A DNA stretch of 32,494 bases, from the NCBI GenBank assembly GCA_025927935.1, contig JAICKM010000005.1, positions 1 to 32,494 on the forward strand, in the 5' to 3' direction. A program made the translations under genes and the position numbers. Position 1 is the first letter of the stretch, and every line of letters starts with the position of its first letter. This DNA is from Chloroflexia bacterium (GTDB lineage Bacteria; Chloroflexota; Chloroflexia; QHBQ01; JADMIH01). Below are positions 23,284-30,035 of this stretch, one piece after another. A model generated the notes under the pieces. It was not told the DNA's origin. It searched no databases and saw only the letters and a list, made by a program, of their open reading frames with translations.

Positions 23284-25944
23284 ATGCAGCCGGGTGACTA
23301 TACGATAGACGTTGGCTTACACGAAGCAACAGGCGATCTGCTCAAGCGGCTGGAAAATGTGCCGCAGGGCGCCAAGGTACGCCTGAATGTCCCCCGCGAT
23401 GCGATCACCATGCGCTCGCTGGAAGACTATAACACGCTGCGCGATCTCCAGAAGCGCCGGGACTTGCATCTAACGGTGGCCTCGCCCGAATCGACGATCA
23501 TCGGCCTGGCCCGGATTTACGGCTTTGAAGTCCAGAACCTGAGTCCGCAGAAAAAAGCCTCAGTGCCCGCGGCAGCTCTCGAAGACGAGGCGCTGCCGCA
23601 GTGGAACCGGCGCGCGGCCACCGCACCCGATGCCGCGCCACCCGACACAAGCTGGCCGAGCTATGATGCTCCCCTGCCGGCTTCCAACGGCGGTAGCGAT
23701 GCGGAGACGCGGCCCCAGGCCATTGCCCCCCTGGCGCCGGCCCCGACCGTCCTTCCGGCGCCGGCTGCTCCACCCGCCCCGGCTATTTCCGAGAACGACT
23801 GGCTGTTCAACGGCATGACGCCCACGGACACGCAGGATCTGCCGCTGCCCGCGGAAGAAACCGGCCCGCGTACCAGCACCCCACCCGCCGATGTAACGCT
23901 GCCCGACGCCGTGCGTTTTGTGCCGGCAGGGCGCGCGCCCGAAGCCGCTCCCGCCGTACCGGCAGGAACCGGCACGGATGACGATCTTGGGGATCTCGAT
24001 AACTTGAACTTCGACGCGGACGAACTCGACGCGCAATCGGAAGCATATATGCGCGAGATCGCTGATCGCAGTGCCGCCCGCGATAGCGGGCCGCCGCCCG
24101 CCCGCCCGGCAGCGGCCCAAGCGCCCACTGCGGGGCGCGACCGTGGTCGCAATGGCGGCACGGCGGCGGCCGGCGGCGCCGCAGGTGGTTTGCTGGCCGG
24201 ATTCGGGCGGGGGCGGGCACGCAAACCCGCCGCCAACGGGCCAGCCGAGCCCAGCACCCGCACCTTTGTGGACAATACCCAGCCTTCGCGCGGCCCGGCG
24301 GTGGTGCTGGGGTCAACGGTGGTGGGTGGGCTGGAGCGCCGCCCGCCGGCCGCTCCGCCCACCGAAGAAGAGCAGGCCGGCGTTAGCGGGAAGCCGGTGG
24401 ACGGCCACTCCAACGCCCACCTGGGTCCCATTCCCGCGGTAGTCATTGCGCCCCCACCCGATGCTGTGGCGGTGGCCCCGCCGGTGGAGCGGGCCATCCC
24501 GGCGCCCCGGCCACGCTTGCGCGAGCGCCCGGCCCGGCCGCAACCGCAAAAGCGCGCGGCGCGGCGCGGGGGCGGACTGCTGGTGCTGCTGGGCGTGTTG
24601 CTCATCCTGCTTGCCCTCAGCGCCATTGTCGTCTTCAATATCGGCCCCGCGCTTGCTACGGCGACCGTGCAACTCCAACCGCGCCCCGGCGACGAGTTGG
24701 GTGTGGTCCGCGTGACCGTCCCGGTCCTGACGACGGGCAGCGCCGATGCCGGGCGGGCCGGGCTAGCGGCGCCGTCGCTGCAAGTGACGGCCACCACGAC
24801 GCTGACGACCACCCAGCCGGGCGCCGGGGACACGGTGCGCATGGCGCAGCCGGTGCAGGCGCAGAAAGTGACCGCCGCCGTGGTCTCTGACAAGACGATC
24901 CCGACCACCGGCGTCCGCCAGCAGCCGAACAAAGCCGCTGTCGGCACCATCGAGTTCACGAACACAAGCGGCGCCGCCGTGACCGTCCCGGCGAATACGG
25001 TGCTGACCGCGCCGAACGGGAAGAAGTTCCACACGACCAATACGATCACCGTCGGAGGCACCAACTTCCTGGGCCGCACCTTCGGCACCGGGCGGGTGGA
25101 TATCCAGGCCAACGAGCCAGGACCGGACTCCAATGGCTTGCGTGTGGGCGGCAGCTACGGTAGCGCCGTCTTCGCCACGGTCATCCCGCCGGGCGGCGGC
25201 GATACCATCCCGGTTAAGACGATTGCCGACAAAGATATCGCCGATCTCCAGGCTGCACTCAAGGCCGATATTGTCGCCCGCGCCAGCCAAGAACTGCTGG
25301 GCAAGGTGCCGCCCGCGATGCAACCCATCACCTGCACCATGGCGGCCGCGATCCCGGACACGGCCTACGAAGCCGGCCCGCTGCCCGCGGTGGGGTCGGA
25401 TGCCGGCGAGATCCGCGGCGTCATGACCGCGACGGTGGATGTCTATGCCTTCGCTCCGGCGGAGGCCGATCATCACGCGGCGCTGGCCGCGCAGGGCGCG
25501 GTGCCGACTGACTTGCCGCCGGGCATCGACGCCCAGATCGATCCGGCCAGTATCGATGAGACCGCGCTGACCCTGACCCAGACCAGTGGCTGCGAGGGCG
25601 GGCGGGTCGAATACGCGACCGAACTCCACCCGCGCATTCTCTACACGGTGACGGACCCCAAGATCATCCAGGATCAGATCAAGCAGCTTGTGCGCGGCAA
25701 GACACCCGAAGAAGCCCGGCAACTCATTGCATCCTCGCCCTGGGGACCGTACATCGATAATGCCGGGGTGCATATCAACCTGGGGGCGAGCCTGTTGAAT
25801 ATGCAGCAGGATACGCTGCCGGAGGCCGTGACCAACATCAACGTGCAGCTTCCCGCGCAGCCGGGGGGCACCGCGACGGGAGGCGGCGGCGACGTGACGC
25901 CCACGCCGTCTGTCGCCCCGGCGCCAACCGGCGAACCTAAGTAG
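23284..25944 (+). CDS. Membrane protein: one shared ~85-residue domain, linker, one helix, baseplate-J-like outer region
   Basis: 886 residues. Residues 1-88 are a single copy of the domain found four times in the protein at 17704 (DYTIDVGLHEATGDLLKRL, VRLNVPRDAITMRSLEDY, GLARIYGFEVQNL). Next comes a Pro/Ala/Asp-rich linker (about 90-425) ending in a cluster of Arg/Lys, then one membrane helix near 430-452. The positive-inside rule puts the N-terminal domain in the cytoplasm and residues 453-886 outside. The outer part has AVGTIEFTNTSGAAVTVPAN and a following Gly/Thr-rich beta region (about 552-640) as in proteins labelled baseplate J/gp47-like in Chloroflexota; the end is Thr/Pro-rich. ATG 23284 has GGGAGG upstream and lies 39 bases after alaS, so cotranscription is likely. 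Function unknown; an envelope or secretion role is inference. Confidence 0.75.
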   Translation: MQPGDYTIDVGLHEATGDLLKRLENVPQGAKVRLNVPRDAITMRSLEDYNTLRDLQKRRDLHLTVASPESTIIGLARIYGFEVQNLSPQKKASVPAAALEDEALPQWNRRAATAPDAAPPDTSWPSYDAPLPASNGGSDAETRPQAIAPLAPAPTVLPAPAAPPAPAISENDWLFNGMTPTDTQDLPLPAEETGPRTSTPPADVTLPDAVRFVPAGRAPEAAPAVPAGTGTDDDLGDLDNLNFDADELDAQSEAYMREIADRSAARDSGPPPARPAAAQAPTAGRDRGRNGGTAAAGGAAGGLLAGFGRGRARKPAANGPAEPSTRTFVDNTQPSRGPAVVLGSTVVGGLERRPPAAPPTEEEQAGVSGKPVDGHSNAHLGPIPAVVIAPPPDAVAVAPPVERAIPAPRPRLRERPARPQPQKRAARRGGGLLVLLGVLLILLALSAIVVFNIGPALATATVQLQPRPGDELGVVRVTVPVLTTGSADAGRAGLAAPSLQVTATTTLTTTQPGAGDTVRMAQPVQAQKVTAAVVSDKTIPTTGVRQQPNKAAVGTIEFTNTSGAAVTVPANTVLTAPNGKKFHTTNTITVGGTNFLGRTFGTGRVDIQANEPGPDSNGLRVGGSYGSAVFATVIPPGGGDTIPVKTIADKDIADLQAALKADIVARASQELLGKVPPAMQPITCTMAAAIPDTAYEAGPLPAVGSDAGEIRGVMTATVDVYAFAPAEADHHAALAAQGAVPTDLPPGIDAQIDPASIDETALTLTQTSGCEGGRVEYATELHPRILYTVTDPKIIQDQIKQLVRGKTPEEARQLIASSPWGPYIDNAGVHINLGASLLNMQQDTLPEAVTNINVQLPAQPGGTATGGGGDVTPTPSVAPAPTGEPK

Positions 25945-25949
25945 GAGGG

Positions 25950-25978
25950 TCCGGGGCGCGGCAGCTGCCCGCTCCGGG
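25950..25978 (+). promoter_or_regulatory. Hairpin directly before the ruvX start
   Basis: A long stem centred on GGCAGCTGCC (25960-25969), extended by GCG/CGC and CCGG/CCGG-type pairs with one bulged C (25959). It ends 7 bases before the ruvX ATG, and there is no clear free Shine-Dalgarno sequence, so it may limit ruvX translation or act as a partial terminator. Confidence 0.45.
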
Positions 25979-25985
25979 ATCGCTA

Positions 25986-26426
25986 ATGCGTATTCTCGCG
26001 CTCGACCTCGGCCGCAAGCGCATCGGCGTGGCGGTGAGCGATGAGCTTTGCCTGGTCGCGCGCACGCTGACCACGCTGCAAGCCCGCGGCCGCAACGCCG
26101 ACGCGGCGGCCATTGCCGCGCTCGTGACCGAGCAGGACGCCGAGCGCGTGATTGTGGGCCTGCCCCTGCACCTGAGCGGGGAGACGGGCGCCCAGGCCGA
26201 AAAGGTCCAGAAATTCGGCGCGTACCTCGCCACGCAACTGTCCGTCCCGGTGGAATACTGGGACGAGCGCTACACCACGGTGGAGGCGTCGCGCCTGCTT
26301 ACCCAGGCGGGGATCCACCCGCGCAAGCAGCGCGACCAGATTGACGCCACCGCCGCCGCCGTGCTGCTGCAAAGCTACCTCGACTCCCACCCGCATCTCC
26401 AATCCGGCGCCTTCGGCTCCGCCTAG
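25986..26426 (+). CDS. ruvX: Putative pre-16S rRNA nuclease / Holliday junction resolvase, YqgF family
   Basis: 146 residues, normal length. RNase H fold with the first acidic residue in ILALDLGRKRIGVAVSD, VIVGLPLHLSGETGAQA, the conserved DERYTTVEA and the last acidic site in QIDATAAAVLLQSYL. YqgF proteins mature the 5' end of 16S rRNA in E. coli and were earlier proposed as resolvases. It follows the membrane repeat protein by 41 bases and is probably in the alaS transcript. The ribosome site is weak and lies beside a hairpin. The last seven residues run into a Gly/Ser/Ala tail with no role known. Confidence 0.93.
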   Translation: MRILALDLGRKRIGVAVSDELCLVARTLTTLQARGRNADAAAIAALVTEQDAERVIVGLPLHLSGETGAQAEKVQKFGAYLATQLSVPVEYWDERYTTVEASRLLTQAGIHPRKQRDQIDATAAAVLLQSYLDSHPHLQSGAFGSA

Positions 26427-26737
26427 TAGCGCGTGCCACGTCCCTTGTCACTCTGAGCGCAGTGAAGAGTCTCGTCGCTACCCCGAACGAGACGGAGATT
26501 CTGAGCGGAGCGAAGAATGACAAAACCCCGGTAAGGGTTACTTGGCGCCGATCCCTGGCTCTCTCCTGCCATGCCGCGTAGCCCCTCGCGCCCTGGCCCG
26601 GCCCCGCCTGGCTCGCAGGGGATTACTCCTTGTCGGGTTTTTGTCGGCTTTTTGGTGGGATCAGATCCGCGCATTCTGTAGTCTAATATACTCAGCACCG
26701 TAGTTCCGCGGCCATGACAATGCGTAAGGGAGAAACG
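26427..26737. other. Intergenic region between ruvX and the cNMP-domain gene
   Basis: 311 bases. It holds repeat copy 2 (26446-26522) and a tandem TTGTCGGSTTTT motif (26629-26655). An A/T-rich TAATATACT at 26684-26692 could be a -10 region for the next gene, but no matching -35 is clear. No gene is seen. Confidence 0.5.
26446..26522. repeat. Interspersed inverted repeat, copy 2, with a flipped core
   Basis: The left arm (26446-26473) is almost identical to that of copy 1 (one change). The right arm (26495-26522) keeps the GAGATT start and AATGACA end, but the 15 bases between them read CTGAGCGGAGCGAAG, the exact reverse complement of CTTCGCTCCGCTCAG in copy 1. Confidence 0.85.
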
Positions 26738-28189
26738 ATGGTTACGATTGCAGCCCTGCCCAAAGGTTCCCAACCCTATGCCCCCGAAGTCGAAGAATAC
26801 GCCTATGGGTTGATCGAGGCGGCGAACACGATCCGGCTGCCCGAGTTGTTCGCCGCGCCGCATCCCGATGCCCTCTATCAACTACACGACCGCAACGGCG
26901 TCAGCGTGGTGGCCGTCCGCACACCGGGGCTGGCCGAAGAGCAACTGATCAAACTGCTCCGCTATCGCATGGCCCAGTACCTGGTGGTTCATTTCGTCAA
27001 CCACGCGCAGGTCTACGCCGCCCGCGTGGAGCACGAGCCGGTGGAACTGGTCGCGCCGGGCGATGTGCATGTCATTGCCGGCAATAGCGTGACCGGCGAG
27101 ATCCTCTGCTATGCCGTGCTGCGTGACGCGCCGCCGGCACGCCCCGGCAGCACGATGCGCGATCAGGATCGGCCGCTCTTTCCTGCCGAGGAACTCTATG
27201 GCTGGGGGGTCTTCAACCGCCTGCGGATTTTCCCCGATCTGCTGGTCAGCAAAGTGCGCGAGATCGGGCGCTTCATGAAGAACCAGCAATTGGCCGCCCT
27301 CGACGAACTGGGGGCGCGTGGCCCCATCGAGGTGGGCGTGGCGATGTTCCACATCCTGGTCGGCCCGCTACGCATGGAGGTCGATGCCTTTATCGGCGAC
27401 ATCGAAGAGGGCGTGGCCGGACAAAACCTGGCCTTTTTCCACACCCCGATGGTCGTCGTGCACAGCACGCCACCCTACGAGAGCGAGGATTCATACCTCT
27501 TCCTGCGCCACCAGTACCGCACGATTTACCCGTTCGCGGCCCTGATCTCCGATCTGCGCGACCCGCTGCGCTCGCGGTTGCCGCAGATCGAGCAGGCATT
27601 GGCGCTGCCGGGCAAGCAAGGCGTGCTGGCCCTGGTCGGCCTCAAGCGCGATCTCCAGGCGGGCCGGAGCAGTCTGGCGCCCCCTGACTACCTGGATCCC
27701 TTGATCGATTCGGCTCTTCCCCAGCAAGGCATCCCCATGCACGCGCGCCGGGCGATGCTGGATGTGGGTGAGCGCGTGCGCCAGTTCCCGCTGTTCAGCA
27801 GGCTGTCCGTGGCCGAGGCCACGGTGCTGGGATCATTCATGGAACGCATCGAGGTGCCGGTTGGGGATGTGATCGTGCGCCGGTGGGAGACCGGCGATAG
27901 CCTCTACCTGGTCGAGGAGGGCGAAGCGGTCGCGCAGATTTGCCGGCCCGACGGCAGGCCCGTGGAGTTGGGCGCGATCGGGGCGGGCGATTATTTTGGC
28001 GAAATCGCGCTGCTGACCGGCGGCGAACGCACCGCCGACGTGATTGCCTGCACCCCCATGACTCTGCTGAAACTCGGTAGGGAAGCGTATGTTCGCTACC
28101 TGCGCCATGTCGCCGAGGTCGATCAGGATCTGGCCCACACGGCCACCCGGCGGGCCACGGCGGTCATCCGCAGCGTGTCCGCCGCCTGA
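26738..28189 (+). CDS. Uncharacterised N-terminal region (possibly LuxI/GNAT-like) fused to a cyclic-nucleotide-binding domain
   Basis: 483 residues. The C-terminal part (about 355-470) is a cNMP-binding domain: VPVGDVIVRRWETGDSLYLV and the phosphate-binding cassette GDYFGEIALLTGGERTADV (from about 417) with Glu and the Arg-Thr pair that hold cAMP or cGMP. No helix-turn-helix follows, so it is not a CRP-type regulator. The first 340 residues match no family I can name firmly. LLRYRMAQYLVVHFVNHAQ near residue 80 and VREIGRFM (173-180) resemble the conserved Arg/Phe and E-x-x-R-F parts of acyl-homoserine-lactone-synthase and FeeM-like GNAT enzymes. ATG 26738 is chosen for the AAGGGAG upstream; an ATG at 26714 lacks one. 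It is a single gene with a terminator after it. Confidence 0.7.
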   Translation: MVTIAALPKGSQPYAPEVEEYAYGLIEAANTIRLPELFAAPHPDALYQLHDRNGVSVVAVRTPGLAEEQLIKLLRYRMAQYLVVHFVNHAQVYAARVEHEPVELVAPGDVHVIAGNSVTGEILCYAVLRDAPPARPGSTMRDQDRPLFPAEELYGWGVFNRLRIFPDLLVSKVREIGRFMKNQQLAALDELGARGPIEVGVAMFHILVGPLRMEVDAFIGDIEEGVAGQNLAFFHTPMVVVHSTPPYESEDSYLFLRHQYRTIYPFAALISDLRDPLRSRLPQIEQALALPGKQGVLALVGLKRDLQAGRSSLAPPDYLDPLIDSALPQQGIPMHARRAMLDVGERVRQFPLFSRLSVAEATVLGSFMERIEVPVGDVIVRRWETGDSLYLVEEGEAVAQICRPDGRPVELGAIGAGDYFGEIALLTGGERTADVIACTPMTLLKLGREAYVRYLRHVAEVDQDLAHTATRRATAVIRSVSAA

Positions 28190-28251
28190 TCCAACACGCC
28201 GTTACACCCTGGAGTTGGCCAGCGACTCCACTTGCGACTAACCCGATCAAT

Positions 28252-28283
28252 GGTGAGGCCCGGCCCTACGGTCGGGCCTCACC
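28252..28283 (+). terminator. Stem-loop after the cNMP-domain gene
   Basis: GGTGAGGCCCGGCC (28252-28265), loop CTAC, GGTCGGGCCTCACC (28270-28283): 14 pairs with one G-U. The following GGCTTTCG is poor in T, so it may be a partial terminator or RNA-stabilising end. Confidence 0.65.
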
Positions 28284-28362
28284 GGCTTTCGCCGGGATCT
28301 TTGGCGCTTGCGAGGGACGGAGAAGGGCGCTTTGGGCCGGCAGACGCGCCGGGTGCGGGAAT

Positions 28363-28401
28363 AAAAAGACCCCCGTCCTTTGGGGGACGGGGGTCTTTTT
28401 T
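28363..28401. terminator. Strong bidirectional terminator
   Basis: AAAAA, GACCCCCGTCC (28368-28378), loop TTTGGG, GGACGGGGGTC (28385-28395), TTTTTT. T-runs flank the stem on both strands. It ends both the cNMP-domain transcript (+) and the small peptide transcript (-). Confidence 0.95.
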
Positions 28402-28407
28402 ACGGTT

Positions 28408-28531
28408 GCATCACCAGCACGCTGGATTTCGCTTGCGCTAGATCTAGCGGAAGTTGCTGGTGATGCCATGCTTACTACTATCCATGGGCATCACCTCCTT
28501 ATTCCTCTGCGGAAACCTCCCAGGGGGAGGT
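28408..28531 (-). promoter_or_regulatory. Mutually exclusive RNA pairings around a perfect Shine-Dalgarno sequence
   Basis: On the minus strand the ribosome site AAGGAGGTGAT (28500-28490) can pair through GGTGATGCC (28495-28487) with GGCATCACC just downstream (28467-28459). That same segment, GCATCACCAGCA (28466-28455), can instead pair over 12 perfect bases with TGCTGGTGATGC (28419-28408). Upstream, CACCTCC (28532-28526) can pair with the ribosome site or, as ACCTCCC, with GGGAGGT (28521-28515). The set has the form of a translational switch. Confidence 0.6.
28444..28485 (-). CDS. 13-residue peptide (MDSSKHGITSNFR)
   Basis: A 13-codon frame with ATG 28485, 8 bases after AAGGAGG within AAGGAGGTGAT, a full complement of the 16S rRNA end. 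The stop TAG lies inside the perfect palindrome CGCTAGATCTAGCG (28436-28449). Consensus promoter, perfect ribosome site and strong terminator all belong to this unit, so it is surely transcribed; whether the peptide itself matters, or only the RNA, is open. A leader peptide, a peptide product or a ribosome-occupied regulatory RNA are options. I recognise no family. A different frame from ATG 28469 runs through the terminator and is less likely. Confidence 0.5.
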   Translation of the reverse strand: MDSSKHGITSNFR

Positions 28532-28552
28532 GCATTGCTTACAACTGAGCTT

Positions 28553-28581
28553 ATTATACCTAATACCAATCAATCTGTCAA
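28553..28581 (-). promoter_or_regulatory. Perfect consensus promoter of the small peptide unit
   Basis: On the minus strand TTGACA (28581-28576), 17 bases, TATAAT (28558-28553). The -35 box overlaps the stop codon of the LysM lipoprotein gene. Transcription should start near 28546 and run about 180 bases to the terminator at 28363. Confidence 0.88.
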
Positions 28582-29075
28582 GGACCAGGAGTCGGAGACG
28601 GAGTCGGTCCGGGGGCGGAGGTCGGGGCGCCTTTCGCCGGGACCGTCAGCACCTGGCCGGCCTGGATCTGGTTTGGGTCGGTGATGTTGTTCAACTTGAC
28701 CAACTCTTCCACCGTGATGCCGAACTCCTGGGCGATGCCGGAGAGGGTATCGCCCGGCTTGATCGTGTATTTGCCCGTGGCGCCGGGAGCGGCGCTGCCG
28801 GGGGCCGGGGCCGTCGTGGGCGGCAGGGCGGTTGGCGACGGCACATGGGTGACATCGAAGTGAACCTGCTCAATCGGCGTATTGGTCGGCTCGCCCGGCC
28901 CCGGCGTCGTACTGGGCGGCGGGCCGACGGTGATACTACAGGCACTGATCAAGCTTTGGGCCAGCAGTAAGAGCACAGTGATCCGCCGGGTTGCGGGAGT
29001 CAGTATACGTCGTGCGACCGGGCGGGTGGAGGAATTACGGGTTGCCGTTTGCGTCGGTTGGGTCGTTCGGAGCAT
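28578..29075 (-). CDS. LysM-domain lipoprotein
   Basis: 165 residues. A basic N-terminus and hydrophobic stretch (VLLLLAQSLISAC) end in a lipobox with Cys46, so it is a predicted lipoprotein. A Pro/Thr-rich spacer (about 50-98) leads to one LysM domain (101-148, KYTIKPGDTLSGIAQEFGI to QIQAGQVLTVP) that binds peptidoglycan or related glycan. The start ATG 29075 follows TAAGGA closely and lies 41 bases inside the end of the upstream LysM gene; an earlier ATG at 29093 has no such site. No terminator separates it from the small peptide unit. Confidence 0.8.
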   Translation of the reverse strand: MLRTTQPTQTATRNSSTRPVARRILTPATRRITVLLLLAQSLISACSITVGPPPSTTPGPGEPTNTPIEQVHFDVTHVPSPTALPPTTAPAPGSAAPGATGKYTIKPGDTLSGIAQEFGITVEELVKLNNITDPNQIQAGQVLTVPAKGAPTSAPGPTPSPTPGP

Positions 29076-29691
29076 CGCTATCCTTACCGGCATTGCGCCC
29101 CGTGTTCGGCACCGTATTGAAGGTGGCGGGGGGCAGATAGAGCACCTGTCCGATCTGCAACTGGTCACTAGTGAGCCGGTTATAGGTGCGTAAACTAGAC
29201 GCTGTTGTGCCATACATTGCGGCGATCGTGTCCAGCGTATCGGCGGGACGCACGATGTAGAAAGCCGGGGCCAGGTATGGGGTGATCAAGGCCCCTTGCG
29301 CGCCCTGTAAGGGCAACGAGTTGATGAGGGCGCTGGGCGCCGTCGTATTACTGCCGCCGCCCGTGGAGGCCGCGGGCTGGCTCACGGGTTGGGACGCGGC
29401 CTGAGAACTCGCCGGAGCCGCCGCTGGAGCCGCCGCGGGGGCGGCAGCGGCAGGGGCCAGCGGCCGGGCGCTGATGCTGATCCCAGAGGAACTGGTGGTG
29501 GCGCCGGCGCCGGGGATGGGCAGGCCGATCCGTGACAGGATGCCGGAGCCGGCCGCGCAAACCCCGCTGACCAGCAACACCAGGCCCACCACCCACAGGG
29601 CGATATAGGTCAGGCATCCATTGCCTTGGATTGCCGCCAGGGGGCCGCCTTTTTTCCTGCCGCCGCCACCGCCGCCACCGTGTCCTGCCAT
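29035..29691 (-). CDS. LysM-domain protein with one N-terminal membrane helix
   Basis: 218 residues. The first 20 residues are Gly-rich and basic (GRKKGG), then one helix near 28-47, so the rest is outside the membrane. An Ala/Pro/Ser/Gln-rich spacer (about 75-125) precedes a LysM domain at 144-187 (FYIVRPADTLDTIAAMYG to LQIGQVLYLPP). The tail is polar. ATG 29691 has AGGAG 8 bases upstream. It overlaps the second LysM gene and forms an operon with it; both probably act at the cell wall. The predicted promoter lies about 250 bases upstream. Confidence 0.82.
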   Translation of the reverse strand: MAGHGGGGGGGRKKGGPLAAIQGNGCLTYIALWVVGLVLLVSGVCAAGSGILSRIGLPIPGAGATTSSSGISISARPLAPAAAAPAAAPAAAPASSQAASQPVSQPAASTGGGSNTTAPSALINSLPLQGAQGALITPYLAPAFYIVRPADTLDTIAAMYGTTASSLRTYNRLTSDQLQIGQVLYLPPATFNTVPNTGRNAGKDSDAPNDPTDANGNP

Positions 29692-29946
29692 GGCTTGCTC
29701 CTGGTCCTGCCCGCCCGCACGCGAGCAAGTAACCGCCGGCGCAATACGCTGTCCGCCGATGCCGCCGGTCTGTAAAAATCAAAGTAGTGTGCGCACCGCC
29801 GTATCGTTCCCTGGCCCATTCGGGTCGGGGCCGCTACGGGTGCTGCCAGGCCACAGTCCCTGAGATGAATCGCCAGTCAGGAATCAGGGGGAACTGCCGG
29901 CCAACGGCGCATGTTACAACGCACGCGCGCATGCGTAGTTATGTCT

Positions 29947-29975
29947 ATTCTAGCACAGGGATTCGGGTTTGTAAA
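29947..29975 (-). promoter_or_regulatory. Promoter of the LysM operon
   Basis: On the minus strand TTTACA (29975-29970), 17 bases, TAGAAT (29952-29947) with TGC before it as an extended element. Confidence 0.6.
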
Positions 29976-29998
29976 GTAGCGCCGCTTTTGGGTATAAT
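29969..29998 (+). promoter_or_regulatory. Promoter of priA
   Basis: TTGTAA (29969-29974), 18 bases, perfect TATAAT (29993-29998). The start point would be near 30005, some 30 bases before the priA start. Confidence 0.7.
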
Positions 29999-30035
29999 CG
30001 GGCAACGGTAGCCGTTGGCGATGGGTGGTGAGTGT

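Larger units (their letters stand above)
29692..30035. other. Divergent region between LysM genes and priA
   Basis: 344 bases with no convincing gene. Two divergent promoters share a -35 region at 29969-29975. The part from 29692 to about 29940 would be an untranslated leader of the LysM transcript. Confidence 0.5.

Noticed and set aside
28266..28469. 67-codon minus-strand frame starting inside the small peptide unit
   Set aside because: It reads straight through the strong terminator and its ATG has no ribosome site.
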